This document shows, piece after piece, positions 13,291-27,081 of a DNA stretch of 64,000 nucleotides. The DNA comes from Ischnura elegans (taxonomy: Eukaryota > Arthropoda > Insecta > Odonata > Coenagrionidae). Position 1 is the first letter of the stretch. Every line of letters starts with the position of its first letter. Where the stretch lies: NCBI RefSeq assembly GCF_921293095.1, contig NC_060248.1:82095243-82159242 (forward strand), in the 5' to 3' direction. The translations under genes were made by a program, and so were the position numbers. The notes beneath the pieces were generated by a model that saw only the letters and a program-made list of their open reading frames with translations, made no database searches and was not told the origin of the DNA.

Positions 13291-14279
13291 GACTCTTCTG
13301 CCGCATCTGCTTCAGTTTTCTAGCTGCTCGAAGAGTTTTGCCAATGATATACCTTTGGTAAAGACGTATTTTTTGTCTAAATTATAGTATATCCATCGAA
13401 CTCACTTGTAGCGGCACACTTTCATTTCTACCCGTCCTTGGTACTCAAGGCGAGGTGCTATCACCAACCCATTTAATGTGCCATTTACATGGTGCCTTTT
13501 GGTAATATCACTTATGGTTCTATATAAGATTTAAGATATGGAGAAATATATTTGGTGAATAAAGGTGAAACTTGAAAGCAAAAATGTATGTGGGCAATTT
13601 AGCGGTTGTAAACATGGGTAACGGCAATTATTTTTCTACATAAAGTCCCTAAATGCATTGGTGCTGAAAATACAGACAATAGAGTTTGCACTTGAAATGA
13701 TTAACAGCAAAATAAAATACGAAGTCATCAATTTTGGCTATTCAATATTATATTATTGACGTATTTCGCTTTGCCACTATCCCAATAACATACACGGAGG
13801 AGAGAGAAAGAGTATCTTAATAAACTGTAATATTTCAGCAATGTGCAATGATGTTCATGAACAACATATATCGAACAAGAACACCGTGTGATAGCAATAA
13901 ATATGCAGTAAAAATTTGTGAGATAATGTCCATGTTTAGATTGTTGAAAATGATTAATTAACTGACCTGTGTAAACATTCCTCCGTCTGATTACATTTAT
14001 CATCATGGAAATTTCAATTTATTTGGAATTAATTAATGATGAACTATGTTCACTTTAATCAATGGCAATTAACGGAAGTCCTCTCACAGTAAGCAAGTAA
14101 GGGTAATGCTTTTGTGATGACAATATGGCAAAACCATTACGGAAAAGTATAACAGCATTGAGTTTCCATTACATGCAACGTTTTCTCTGGCCCACCGACT
14201 TCAGAATATGATGTTAAACGCGTCAGGCTATAAATACTAGGTTAAAGAGATGTAATCTCCAAAAAAATTCAAAAAGCGA

Positions 14280-15750
14280 TTGCTAAACGAGAAGATCACA
14301 TCAATACCTGGAAAAGACGGGATTAGTTTCCACTTGTTAAAATCCGTTGTTGATATAATTGCACCAGTCCTTTCACACTTTTGCAACCTAAACTTCACAA
14401 GTGAGCTGTGGTGATACCCTTCTTTAAGAAAGGAGATTGACTATCAGTTCATAATTACAGACCTATTTCTTTGTAATCAGTCTTTTCCAAAATATTAGAA
14501 AAAGCTGTAAAAGATCAAATTTTGAAATTTCTTTGTAAAAATGATTTCTTTAGCAAACATCAATTTGGCTTCCGTTCTGTAATGGGTACCGAAGATGCAC
14601 AGGAAATCTTCCTGACGCCGGTTTTTTAGCTATTATTTCAAACACACGTTTTAGTCTATTTATCGACTTTAAAAAGGCTTTCGATACACTGGATCACAAA
14701 ATATTAATGAATAAATTGGAAAAAGCGGGTATTCGTGGGATACCTCTTGATTAGTTCAAAATCTATTTACACATGAGGCAGCAATGTGTGAGAGTTCGGA
14801 GTTATTGCAGTAATTTTAAAATTGTAAACACAGGTGTACCGCAAGGTTTTCTTTTGGGTCCCATTTTATTTCTTGTGTACATTAATAATCTATGTTATTA
14901 TGGTTTTAAGGAGTGCTTAACAGCTATTGCGGATGATATGGCACTAAATTATGCTTCGAACAGCTGGGAGATGGTTAAGAGTAATATTAACTTAGATCTA
15001 AAGTTTTTAAGGCACTGGTTTGTTTGTAATGGACTGCAGTTAAAAGAAAAAACAAAATTTATATGTTATTTTCTTTGTTACCTTTATAATTATAATTGTA
15101 ATGTAGTGTGTCACTATTAGACTGCCTCGAATCTAATTGTGAGTGTCCAGAAATTAGCAAGTCAGTGAAATGAAATATCTCGGAATCATTGTCGATGACA
15201 AATTGAGACGGGCTAAACACATATCAAATGTTGGAACCACCCTCAGAAAATGCTACCCATGAAAATGTCTTAATTTTATCTCATAAGGAATAAATGTTCT
15301 TATAATTTCTTAAAAACAATATATACTGTTTTGGTCCAATCTAAATTAAATTATGGTATCGCATATCGGGGGAGTGCGTATATAAATGCGTAAAAACCAC
15401 TGTTTTTACTACAAAAAACAATATTTAGGCTTATTTCAGTCAAAAAAGGTATGAATATGCATACCCTCTCTTTGTATCTTGGAATCTACTTCCATTAAGA
15501 AATTTGTATTTCTACAAAATTCTACAGCTTTTTTTGTCATGAGTGGTAATAAAACAATACTTTTTGGAAGAATCTCCAGGCACAATTCCGGTGATCTTTT
15601 TACAGTAAAGCTACCAAAACCTAACAGAACTTTGTTCAAGAGGTGATTTCTGCATAAGGGCCCCAAGTAATACCATTTATTACCACTTGAAATGAAATCT
15701 GTTCGGTGTTCTTCAGTAAGGTTTTCGAAATTAATAGAGAAATGGCGTCT
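14280..15750 (+). pseudogene. Decayed CR1/Jockey-type LINE reverse transcriptase
   Basis: Translation in shifting frames gives the fingers-palm blocks of a non-LTR reverse transcriptase in the right order: PGKDGISFHLLKS, NYRPISL, HQFGFR, FIDFKKAFDTLDHK, NTGVPQG, GPILFLVYINNL, ADD (about 14926-14937), LRHWFVCNGLQL and KYLGIIVDDKL. Several stops and frameshifts interrupt it; the longest intact stretch is 14773-15120. The usual FADDT of the active site reads IADDM. No endonuclease domain was recognised upstream, so the copy is probably 5'-truncated and long dead. The block order fits CR1/Jockey elements; the exact clade needs a tree. Confidence 0.88.
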
Positions 15751-16935
15751 TCATATATCTAGTGTTGATTATCTCTTCGGTACATTACAATAATATATTA
15801 CCGGTCTTTGACTTTTTCAATGTGATTAATCAGCCCTATTGGCATAATCAATGCAATGTATTTTTTATTCATTTTTTTATTGTAGTTAAGCACGTATTGT
15901 TTTGCAGCAAGTTTTGTATTACTGTTTTTCATTTTTCTTCTTTTATAAATTTATGAATTGTTAAAAATTGACTGGCACAAATATGAAAATCAAGTAGTGC
16001 TTCTTTAGATTCGTGAAGGTGGTTTCAGCACACTTTTTTCTCGGAGGCCACCTAAAGAGTCCGTTTTTTCACAAATAAATTATTAAACTACGACTCTAAA
16101 AATCAGGGATTGTCTGGAATTATTTGGAGCCTTCGGCTGGGGCTCCTAATGGAGCCTTTCTTACGGGTGGATTCCGGAAAATTTAAGGTAATTGCATGCC
16201 CCGAAATTGATTCTGACGCTGTTCTGGCCCTCAAACACCAAATAAAAGTTTACAAAAATTAGCAATTTCGTATGAATAAATGCTATAAAAAGTAAGAAGT
16301 TCACAGCTTATAAAATTTTAAAATCTGTGTATCCTGGTCCCATTATCTATTTAGTGAATTTGTTCCTTGAAACTGCACTGAAATCTAAAAAAAAAAAAAC
16401 TTTTCAAAAAAGCCTTGAAAATAACCTTTTCAAAAAAGCATCAGATTCTCCTATATCTTCAAAAACCTTTTTTTAAATATTTTTATTTAATATTTTTACA
16501 ACAGGTATGTTGAAAATAAAGCAACTATTAAAAGCAAGAATTTAATAGCTACAAAAACTTTGGTTCAAGTAATGAGCCTTCTTTTACATCAGATACGCTT
16601 CACTATAGAAGAGAGAGAGTTGTGGGGGGGCCCTAAGCTCTGGGTCCTCGGCGGGCCGACCAGGCCAGACCGCCGCTGCTACAACTACATTTGGAGATGG
16701 ATAAATCAGAATATCTCCACGTGTATAAAATAATTTATTGGTGCTGATTGAGCAAGGCTCTTTACAGTCACAGTTACACACAGCTCTGACATAGATACAT
16801 AAACAAACATTCCGGCCTCCTTGGCAACAACACTAAATATGATGGCGCCACTTACTGTCGCTACCTCAGAGTAAGGATTCTGTAGACGGATACCGACGAT
16901 CGTCGGTGTCGGTAGCTACCGACGATCGCCGGTTT

Positions 16936-17235
16936 CAGTGGCGCTGCGAGGGCGGGGTTTTGGGGGTTAAACCCCCCCAGAGCTCAGAGAAATTTTTAAG
17001 TTTAATCCATTTTACTAAATTGGATTGATATTACTAACAGAATAGTGTAATAATTAATAAAATATCCCTCAGAAAGACGTTAAACTCACCATTTGAACCG
17101 TGTGTCTTAAAATTCCGCAATTTCTTAATCTCGCACCTACCGCTTATCCTGGTGGGTATTCCACACCCCACACACCCCGGTATTAGTTGCACCTTAAAAC
17201 CCCCCCCCCAGCCTTGATTCCTAGCTGCGCCCCTG
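16936..17235. mobile_element. hAT-like MITE, copy A of a two-copy family
   Basis: Left end CAGTGGCGCTGCGAGG and right-end complement CAGGGGCGCAGCTAGG. Flanks GCCGGTTT and GTCGGTTG agree at six of eight positions, which fits an aged 8-bp duplication. The interior matches 58950-59230, roughly four bases in five by eye, in the same orientation. Confidence 0.72.
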
Positions 17236-17243
17236 GTCGGTTG

Positions 17244-20116
17244 CACCGACAGAAATGCGATTCACAAAGTCAGAGTAACTCTGAGGGCGCTACATATCAA
17301 GGAGGTTGTAAATATCTGGAGGGGGCCGCACTGGTTTCGAGCGTGGAGCGAAAAGTGGCCGGAATGGGGTAGCTAGAGTAGTACAAGCTACAATCACTTT
17401 GACCAAAACATTGACAATCCTATAAGGGTCATTGCTTACTATTTGGTGAAATTTGTGGTCATAACTCGTAAATACATTAAAATTAACCATGGAACGCACA
17501 ATTTAAACCTTTTTTCTTACTTCATTGGTGGGCTTCGCGAAGTTATGACTCAAATATCTTTTCCCAGGGAAGAATTATTATCAATCATCGCGGTTACGTT
17601 CAACAACCAGCTCAGCTGAAAATAAAATTTTACTAGATTAGACTAGTCATTTACCTGCACTTACACGGGTATTGTATTTTATTATAGCCAACGGAAATTG
17701 ACAAATACAGTAATAAAGTATATTTTCAAGGATATTCTCACCGTTAAGTGGCTAATAGACACAGAGTTCATACATTAATATAAGTATCGCGAATAATGAT
17801 AAAAATGCTATGACAATCACCGACGAGCTAGTAATGAATATGGTAGCATTTTTCGCTTAATTTAGTTCATTTTTAGAACAAAACTTAGCCACCTCAGAAT
17901 ATCAGTCGGAGACTGAGTCAAAAAATTTTCAAACTAAGATGGCGGAACTTGGACTACGCCAAAAATTCGGAAGTAGCGCCTCCAGATATTCACAACCTCC
18001 TCATTTTTATTAATAAAAGCGATCCTTCTTTTTGTTGAGGCGTTCCTGCCGCAATGAACTATGGGCAGCAAACGTCACACAAAGCATGACATAGATATGA
18101 GAATTTCAGCGATCAACTCAACACTCACTACTTCGAAGAGGAAGAGTTTGGTGCTGCTGTAGGAACGTTCTTGACTGCGAATAGTAGGTGGAGATACAAC
18201 TCTTTCTCTTCCCACTCCGGCGATAAGACTATTGTTTAAAAATACGGCCCACAGTCTCCTAAAATTTCCCTCGCCGCTACCTGCGATGGAAATTGAACAA
18301 AATGGAGACAATAATATGTATTTTTTGCTACAAAAAATTAATGTTTCGCGCGATAGCCAGCATCCTATGTTAAGCCCCGTTTTATAACGGGAAGTCGTGG
18401 GCATTAAACTCATATCTCGCCGGGCACGTTCTCATTTTAAACGCATTCCGGTTCGCTCGTAACGACCCCCAAGGGTTAGGATTCGTAGTCATCGGAGGTT
18501 TCCGCCCGCGGGAGCGGATCCGTTTAGGACCTATAGGAACGCCCACGGTACGCGAGGAAGTTTCGAGGAAATAAAAAAAGAGAAGCAACAGTCCCTAATT
18601 GAATGGAAGATTTGATGCTAGCCAGTGGCACCCAGCACGAGCTCCCCTCACAAATATTCCCTTAATTCCATCTCCCGCCCCACTACTACGGAGCCCGCAT
18701 TAGCGGCTTCCGGGGAAATCTTGTCCGCCTGTCTCCTGGAACGCCGGAGCAGGTCCAGTCACGTCAGCGGCAACAATAGCGAACCAACCAGCAACGCTTA
18801 CTCAGCATCCCGCATCCCATGTATCCGCCAAAACAAAAATGGGAAGAATCCCAACTAGCAGGACTAGCGTTTACGGTTCCCGACAGCTTATATCTCTCGC
18901 CGGGGATAATTAAATACCTCTTTTTCGAAATATTATTTTTTTTCTCTCTTTTAAGCGACAAACTCGCATGAGATTACTTCCCATATCGGAAGAGAGATGT
19001 ACTTTTTACAGTTTTCGAAAATTTCGTAGACGGTGACCCTCGCAAAATTTTCGTCGTCAACTAGACGAGGCATTAAGGCGGGAAAGAGCTTCAATCTTCC
19101 GGAATGACCTACGGCGTTTAAATGGAATTTCCTCGTGCGCCCTTGTCTCCTGAAATCCGCTCGCGTCCATGATGCCTGCCATGATTCTCCCATCATCCCC
19201 GATGATTGCTGGGTATTTAAAGAGGAGGGAGTGTTTCCTCATTTGGCCCCCTGCGGACTAAAGGAGCTATGAGGGTGCGTGAGTTATACTTCCGTGGCAA
19301 TAAACGGGTCCAGAGGCGAAATAACGGGCAAAGTTCAGAGACTTTACAGGAGAACATTTATCAAAGGGTTTGCATCTGTCGCGCAAGTGAACTACAGCCT
19401 TTAAGTTTCAAGAATGATTTATACTCTAATGTGATGTTATGACTGCTGGCCTAATTTGGTTCCAGGTGAATCATGCAACGATATATGCATCCGATCACAA
19501 AACGGGCCTAAATAGAAAACTCATATTTTAGGTTTTGACAACACTGACGGGATTTGACTCCACTATGGATCGTCTGCATCGCATAGTGTACAGATCTCTG
19601 CACGAGAATTCTGCTGATTGGAGGTTCGATAAGGAGTTGAACTTCTTGAAACTAAAAATCGCTTCATAAAATGGTATCAAAATTCTTTAATAACCTGACT
19701 GAATACAAATATTATGTTTTCTGTGCTAAACATGAAAGGTCAAACTGATAATTTTCATGAGTGAGTGAGCAATGACATTGGTGTACAATTTCCCTATTTT
19801 TATATACTTCAACTGAAGATCATGCATGAGAATTGGGCGACATTCAAGCATAGGTTACAAATGACCTTTAATTGAGGAAAATATTCTTCTTTAAATCTTA
19901 TACTACAAGTGTACGTGATTCCACTCTTAATATGAATTCAGGCATGAAAAATAGAATTTACTCCATCATTTAAAAAAATTAAAGAATATAAACAATGGGA
20001 AATCAAGGAATATTATGAAATAAATAGCCACAGCTGTAGTAATTTGAGGACGCTTCCTCCGTTGACTTCCTTATCCCTAAGTCTTGAAGAATCCACACTC
20101 AGTGTCTATCCGTTCC
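17244..20116. other. No gene seen; GC-rich patch at about 18380-18860
   Basis: The patch opens frames on both strands (18075-18413 minus, 112 codons) without a recognisable domain. No repeat family defined. Confidence 0.5.
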
Positions 20117-20119
20117 TTA

Positions 20120-21595
20120 AGCCGATGTCCCACGGTCAAATTTGCATCAAAATATTTGCATCAAAATATTTGCATCAAAATGTTTGTCCAAATATTTTGA
20201 TGCAAATATTTTGATACAACTGGACTGGGGGTGTCCCACGATGCATCTCATTTTGATCAAAAACAAATGAAAGACGATATTTATGTGAACAATTAGGAAA
20301 CTTGTGGAGGTGGAGGATTCTTTCTTTTTAAGCAGGCGAAATTGTCTGAACAGCCCTCTTGAACATTAGAGATGCGAAAAAAAGAAAACAGAAGGAATGC
20401 TGAACTTGGCCTTGGCTGGAAAGGGGGTATGAAAGCGTTGGAATAAGCATGCTAAACATGTTGGAGAAGGAGTTGGTCGCCGATGTTCCCGTTTATTATC
20501 GATAATAATTGACAAGTCAGGATATTTTCATGTCCCTTATCAGCAAGGTTGAGGGCAGAATAAAACGCCAGGATACAAACGTGAGGCAGTTTATTCCCGC
20601 GAGGAAAATGTTATTAATAAATGATGGACATTGTGGTTGAGGAGATGTTATGAATAGTGCTGCAAGCGTGCATTTAAATCACATTTTTCTCTCCTAATCT
20701 AGCAGTTTCTAATATAAGGTCCTTATCCTATAATCATAGTAATAGAAACGGGCAGCTGTAGTGTTTCACAGGTACAATCGTCAGTTCATATTAGTCATTT
20801 CTCCAGCTGCTCGCTCGCATTGTATGCCTTCCACAAAGCGTAAAATTCGGCCTCAATACCTTAAGTAAATCTTTTATTATTTCCAAAACATCCCTCCTGG
20901 TATTGCGATTCTAAAGATCGCTTCCTTTCTATTAAAGATCAACTAATTATTACGGATTTCCTAGTTGAGAGCTTCCATCGCCTATCACTAGACAAATTTT
21001 TGCTTATATTTACCTTTAGGGCCACACCAGGCGATGAAATAGACGATCACGAACGTATATATATATATTTGAAATATTGTTTTGTGAATTCACTTCGTGG
21101 TATGGTGATATTATAAATTTAAAACTAAACCTTTTAGTATTCCATACAATACTAATGAAAAAACTCAACCGGTTTCGATCTTTTCAGGTCCTTATCTAGA
21201 GGTTTACGATTAAGATAACGACCTGAAAAGGTGGAAACCGGTTGGGTTTTTATTGCATACTGTGTGGAATACAACAAAGTTTATTTTTGTGTCCTTAATA
21301 TACATAATTATTAATTAAAATACTCATGCAGACGATAAATAAGTTTAATCTATTTGGCCTGTGTGTCAGCGCTTGGCGATGCTTTTTTGTCAAAGGCCCT
21401 GTGATTGGTTGGTTTCATCCAATTGGATGAAAATATAGAACCTGTCCTATCCATTTGTACAAATCGGTGATTTGTACAAACGATAGGACCAAAAGCCAGT
21501 TGAACAAAATTTTGACCGTGGGACAGGGTGCGCGTCAGTTGCATCAAATTTTGATGCAAATATTTTGACGCAAATTTGACCGTGGGACATCGGCT
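20120..21595. mobile_element. PIF/Harbinger-like non-autonomous element, 1.48 kb
   Basis: Both ends begin AGCCGATGTCCCACGGTCAA and the inverted repeat continues for about 48 bp with few mismatches. TTA flanks both ends (20117-20119 and 21596-21598), the target choice of PIF/Harbinger elements. Behind the left end, TTGCATCAAAATA-type units are repeated. No transposase frame is present. A second hairpin element sits inside at about 21138-21273. Confidence 0.8.
21138..21273. repeat. Long inverted repeat nested in the Harbinger-like element
   Basis: Arms of about 60 bp carry CAACCGGTTTC...CTTTTCAGGTC and the complement GACCTGAAAAG...GAAACCGGTTG, extending outward through TATTCCATACA/TGTGTGGAATA. 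Both strands contain CCTGAAAAG-n-GAAAC, a further relative of the CTGAAGA/GAAAC hairpins in this window. Confidence 0.7.
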
Positions 21596-22914
21596 TTAGA
21601 AACAATTCTGCTTTTTCATCCGAGCGAGGCTTCAATACATAACACTTTGTCGTAGAGAATTGTGCTTTATTCGAATGGCCAAGGAGGTTCCTTTAACTTG
21701 TTTATCTCTGTCAATATTTATATTTTAAAATAGATGCTAAGATGGTTAAAATTTTGATGATATCACGCAATTTTCTAACTATAATTTTCTTAAAAAATAT
21801 TATGTCGTCAAGATTTATGATGGTTAAAAATGGCAGGTATTTTGAAGGAATGATCACGCAAGGCATAAACCCAATTTCGCAAGGGAGAAGCCACAACGAT
21901 GTGGCGAACATCGGGAAAATAATAATTCGAGGTGAAGGAAATTAATAGCACGGTCTACTTCTAGGTGACACAGCACTAATCACGGAGACCCTTAACCGTG
22001 ATCTATAAGGTCATCAACCTCTTTTACCTTCACACGCGGAGAAGGTACGGAGCTCAGTACCATCCTAATGGCGCTGTCTTTAACGAATTGAGGCACATTA
22101 CCTTTTGCTCAGAGTCTTGAAAGACATGAAAAACGACCGCTACGTGGTTTGCAGCAAGTGAATTCCAGTCAGGAAGACTTAAAAGTATCCGACCTCAGTT
22201 TCCGGAAATAAATTTTCATTTGGCTTAACAGATTGCTCTTTGACCTCAAGAGAATGCGGCATCTTATTGTAGATTAGTACAACATAGCAAAAAAATTTTC
22301 TACAAAATTAATTTGGATGAAAGTTTTCAACTTATTTCCTTCGCTACCATAGGAACTTGCTCAATACCTCGTCGGCTCCATCAAAAGAATCACCAGTATC
22401 GCTAGAAGTCTCCACAATTTCAACTCACTAATGAATTTCCAATTTAATTATGCAGTATAACTCAACAATTCCGTAAACTCTAAGATTTTATTAAGGATAA
22501 TTTCTGGTAACATATAAATGACGTGAGACTCCATGAAGTTAAATTTGACGTAAGATATAATGTTAGTGAAATAGAAAACAAGTTTCTATTATTGCAATGA
22601 AGAGTAAATTGGTAAAATTCAAGAAAAATTTTATTGGGCGCCAACGGTTTCACCCGTCTCGGAATAGTAACTCAGAAGTAGTAAAAACACCTGTCTCGAA
22701 CTGACTCTCACTATCACATGAAACTCACAAGAATTTTTACCAACTATCAGTATTAATTAATTTTATCCCAATATTTCAAAGCTTCCACTAAGTTATGGAG
22801 AAGAAAGTAGTTTTTTCCAGGCAATGCCTTGTCGACGATTTATTTAATATTTTGGATTTTTAAGGGCATTAAATAATTAAGGTTGGACGAAAATGTGCGA
22901 TTTCAATTGTCTTA

Positions 22915-23149
22915 AGGCCTGGTTACACGATACATTAACACCTACGGGTTAATGTCTAAATGTAAGAACGCGAGAATGAACGCCGAAATGCACCGTGTAA
23001 CCAACCAGCTTGTGCGAATGCATGCACAGAAAATAGAACCTGTTCTAATTTGGTTCATGCATTCGTCCATGTTCCTTTCCGGACCACCAAAACCATTCAC
23101 GCAAACGCATATTAACTTGTACGTGTTAGTGTACCGTGTGACAAGGCCT
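22915..23149. mobile_element. PIF/Harbinger-like MITE, 235 bp
   Basis: Left end AGGCCTGGTTACACGATACA pairs with right-end complement AGGCCTTGTCACACGGTACA. TTA on both sides (22912-22914, 23150-23152). Non-coding; the overlapping frames on the two strands are its mirrored halves. Confidence 0.8.
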
Positions 23150-23152
23150 TTA

Positions 23153-26100
23153 AACAATCTCTGAGCTTAGTTAAACAAGGGCTTTGAGCGAGTATCAAAT
23201 AAAAGACTGTGCATTCTTAACTATTTTGAGATAAATTGTTTCACACAGTTAAAATCACACGTTTCCATCCAACCTTATCTATTTAAAGTCTTTAAAAATC
23301 CAGAGTATTAAATAAAATGTCGAAAAGGCAGGATACCTGAGAAAAATTGCTTTCATGGATATTTCAAAGTGCATCCAAAAGCATGTTTGCGTTACCATAA
23401 CCCAGTAATTTAGGAGTCGCGACCCCATGTTTACCATTAAAAAATACTAAAAATTGTAGCCCCCAACAACTCCTGAAGTACTACAGATTCCTCCTGAAAC
23501 ACCCTGCGTAAGTCCATCAAGAATTATTTTCAAAACGATCCGAAATGTAACCCTTAAATCATTAAAAACTAAATCCAGTATTCCGAAGAGGCATGCATTC
23601 CATTAATTAGATGCATAAGGAATATGGATCAATGCGTAATTTCGCTCGCAGTCTCAAGCAAACGAAACGAACCTTTTAACGAGATATTTATGAACTAAAT
23701 TCCATATATCCACTTTTTTCGTCATTGATTTTATGTTTCCATAAAGCAGTAAAGATTGTAATGGGAAAATAAAGCAGTATTCGAACTCATTACGGGTGGT
23801 ACTCGACTGTAGCAGCACAACATGACGTCTTCGTGGTATCGGTGTATATCTTGGGAGCTATAGAGCAAGAAAGGAGAAAATCCTTAGGTGGTGTATAGGA
23901 GCTGTGAGGTGAAGGACGCATCCAACTTAACACACTCGGGAAAAAATCAAGTCTCGATCCATTAATTACCTGTCAGTGGAAAGGATGTCCCAGCATGGTT
24001 CAATTAGGTCAAAGATGATCGATACCTTAGAGGTGAACGCCTTCTGCGGAACAGGCGAAGTATGAATAATTATATTAACCTATAAGAGATGCCCGGGATA
24101 TTCTCCCAGTAAATATCCGATATAGAGGACAATCGATTCATTGGATGAAATCTTGTTTCAAGAAAATATGGCAGTGACAAGATGACACTTCACAACAACA
24201 ACAACTGAGGGTGGATTGGAAAAGCATGTCTAGAATTTCCGTTAATATGGTATCGTCCCTATTTTGTCCATGTTAACTACCCCGTATATATCGCATGCAT
24301 ATCAAAGACCTTCTGTAAAAAATAGACAGGTTTTAAATGCCTTAGATCTTTGTTGTACCAGCGGACGAAGATATGTAAGCTTGCATGAGATAAGCAGTTG
24401 AGTGCTTCGATATTGCTTTTTTTAGGACACAACATTTAATGGAAAAGGGGCCATGAGAATTTAAAAAAAAGTTTATCTTATAAGAGAAAATAAATACATA
24501 AATTTATAAAAATCCATTACGAAATTGCTCATTCCAGCCAGAAATTTTTAAAATTTTGCAGCACGTACTTTTATCATAAGCAAGAAACTAAACTGATGAA
24601 TCAGGAAAAAAACAACAAAAAATCCTTGACTTTTGAACATTATTTTCGTGATTATCCAAGCCAAAAAAAGTAGTATAATTTCGGAAAAACTCCCTTCCAT
24701 AAACATTTTCCTACGTCATTTTCGTCCAAAATATGTACCCTAACGAAACATAACTTGGTCCATTATGGCCCAAGAATGACGGATTGGTCATTGACGACCC
24801 TTGCAAGATTTTAATGACACTAAGAAGTCCATTATTATCGTGCTAAGTCATTCCACCGCCGATTTTGAAGGGAAATACATCACGCCGTAGGCGATTATCC
24901 TAATCCATTCATTAGTATCGGCACAACGCCACACTTAGAAACAGGTTAATGTGCTTGATTTGCAACAAGACGTGAGTTGATTTGTTCGTGTGTTCAGCCA
25001 AAGCTAACCGTAGTTCAACGAACTCCATGGGATTACCTTAAGAGGGCATGAGAGGTCGACTCTTGCATTTGGGTAAGTATTCTGATTGCAAATTCGTCAT
25101 CTCTTCCCTGAAGAGCAATGTCATTTCACTTGCTAATCCTGACAAGACCAGAATTACGCGAGATTTCATTCTTCGTGCAAATGCTCGCCAGATAACGGGA
25201 ATGCAATGGAGATACAACCATAGCCCCACTAGAACTACAATTTCGCAGCAGACTCGTCCATAAAATTACAGAAAACTAGGAATGCATTTCCATAATTCCG
25301 TTCCATAACAAGTTTGCAGTAGCGTTGTGCGGAAGCTCTTGCCGCAAAGCATCAATTAATTTTTTTTTCAAAACGATCTAAATCTTTCAAATTGGGATTT
25401 CGAAAACGTAGGTAAACATATTTTTAATGTGTGCGAGGGAAACTTTCCTTTTATTCGTCAAAAGCTTGACAAAATAACTTTTCATATGGTATAAATTAGG
25501 CCGAAAAAAAGGAGTAGAGAGTTAGCAAAAGCTTGAGAGAGAATGGAGCCTTTAACCATGCATTTTCTCACTTAAAAATATGTGGGATGCTAAGAAAAAT
25601 AATTTCAAACGAAATCTCTCGCGAAATTAAATAATAATAAATAAATAACTCCAAATGCAAGCAAAAATAGCGAATGGACCACTCTTTTCTGCTCTTCCAT
25701 TTTCCTTTAATTCGTTTTCCTTTGGTCTCTGAGTCCTCGGTCATATCCCGATTGACCAACGAAACATGAAAAAAAGGATGCTACGCCAATATTCGATAGG
25801 CAATGGAGCATGCGGGACATTTTAAAATTCTTCTTTCAAAAATAGTTCTCCTCGGTTGAGGTCTCCATAGAAAATACTTAAGCACCATACAGAACCACAA
25901 ATTTCATGGAATAACATGGTTTATGTTGCGAAGAATAACCAATTTCGTGGGGTTCAAATGCTTTACTACCATTCAAAATTTAAAATGTCAACTTCTTTTC
26001 ACCAATAAAAAAGCTGAACTCAAAAATTGACGTTAACTAAAACATGAGCTCATGATCACATGCATTGGATAAGCGAAGTTTCCTAAAGCGGTTCCCCAAT

Positions 26101-26158
26101 AGAAAAGATTTGGAGTTTTAAGAACAAAGGAAATTGACGGAATAGGAAGGACTCGGTA
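23153..26158. other. No gene seen
   Basis: AT-rich. At 25038-25263 both strands are open for about 65 codons; neither translation looks like a conserved protein and no splice sites frame an exon convincingly. Confidence 0.5.
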
Positions 26159-26160
26159 TA

Positions 26161-26619
26161 CAGGGTGGAGAAAATTTGTCACGAAACTTTAACGCTAGAC
26201 AGCTGATGCCAGTAGGAACCAAAATATTTTATGATGCTTAGGTCAAAAACGCACCATTTTTAAATTGCAAAAACGTTTAACCAAGCGCTCCAATAGGCCA
26301 CGAGTTTGCCCTGTTGCCAGAGGCTCTGGACAACTCATGACCTCGAAAGCGCTAACAGTGCCTACACTAATTTTGCCTGACGGAGATCGCGTATCCAAGG
26401 CAGCTCGCAAACCCGTTGTCAGTGCTAGCGCATTCGAGGCCGTGAGTTGCCCAGAGCCCCTGGTAACAGGGTAAGCTTGCGGCCAATCGGAGCGTGACAC
26501 AAATTTTCTGCAGTTTAAAATTTGGCGTTTTTTGACCTGAATGTCATTAGCAAATTTGGTTCCTACTGGCATCAACTATCCAGAGTTAAAATTTCGTGAC
26601 AAAATTTTTCTCCACCTCG
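26161..26619. mobile_element. Mariner-like foldback MITE, 459 bp
   Basis: Ends CAGGGTGGAGAAAATTTGTC and, on the complement of the right end, CGAGGTGGAGAAAAATTTTG, flanked by TA (26159-26160, 26620-26621). The whole element is close to a palindrome: the two ~200-bp halves are inverted copies of each other, so the open frames seen on both strands are mirror shadows. Confidence 0.82.
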
Positions 26620-26759
26620 TATTTGGAATTCATTTCAATTCGAAAAATATGTATTTTTGTACTCCAAAATTAACATGTATATAAAATTAACTTGAACTTT
26701 TAAATCGTCATGAACATTTTCCGGAGTCGTTTTATGTGCAGCAAAAGGAGATTTGCCTA

Positions 26760-26940
26760 TGGGGCCCCTCCCATTTGCCACCTCTCCTACACACCATCGA
26801 CGCAGAATATGAGGGGTAGGTGATTGCGGGTCGGTCTACTCAAAGACGAGATTGGGAGTAAATCTAGGATTCACCACGGATTAGGGGAAGAGAGGGAGTA
26901 GTTGCGCTAGGGCACGCGAATGGTGATTGTCTCACATCAG
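26760..26940 (+). repeat. Diverged direct duplicate, copy 1
   Basis: Shares AAGACGAGATTGGG and, after similar spacing, GGAAGAGA and GTTG/GATTGTCTC-type blocks with 27970-28120. Roughly two thirds identical by eye. Neither copy codes for anything recognisable. Confidence 0.35.
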
Positions 26941-27081
26941 AGAACTATCAATGGTGTGAGCTGTACACAAATTATGATGGTTCCTGAGGTTCTTGGTTGA
27001 TTCTCAGAGTTTTTTAACGTTTCGAAGTGGATTTCATGAATTTTCATTAGATTTTCGACGCCTTGTATTTCCATGACGATA

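Noticed and set aside
18075-18413. 112-codon minus-strand frame
   Set aside because: No similarity to a known family; sits at the edge of a GC-rich patch.
26243-26575. Overlapping frames of 110 and 69 codons on opposite strands
   Set aside because: They are the two mirrored halves of a foldback MITE, so each strand simply repeats the other.
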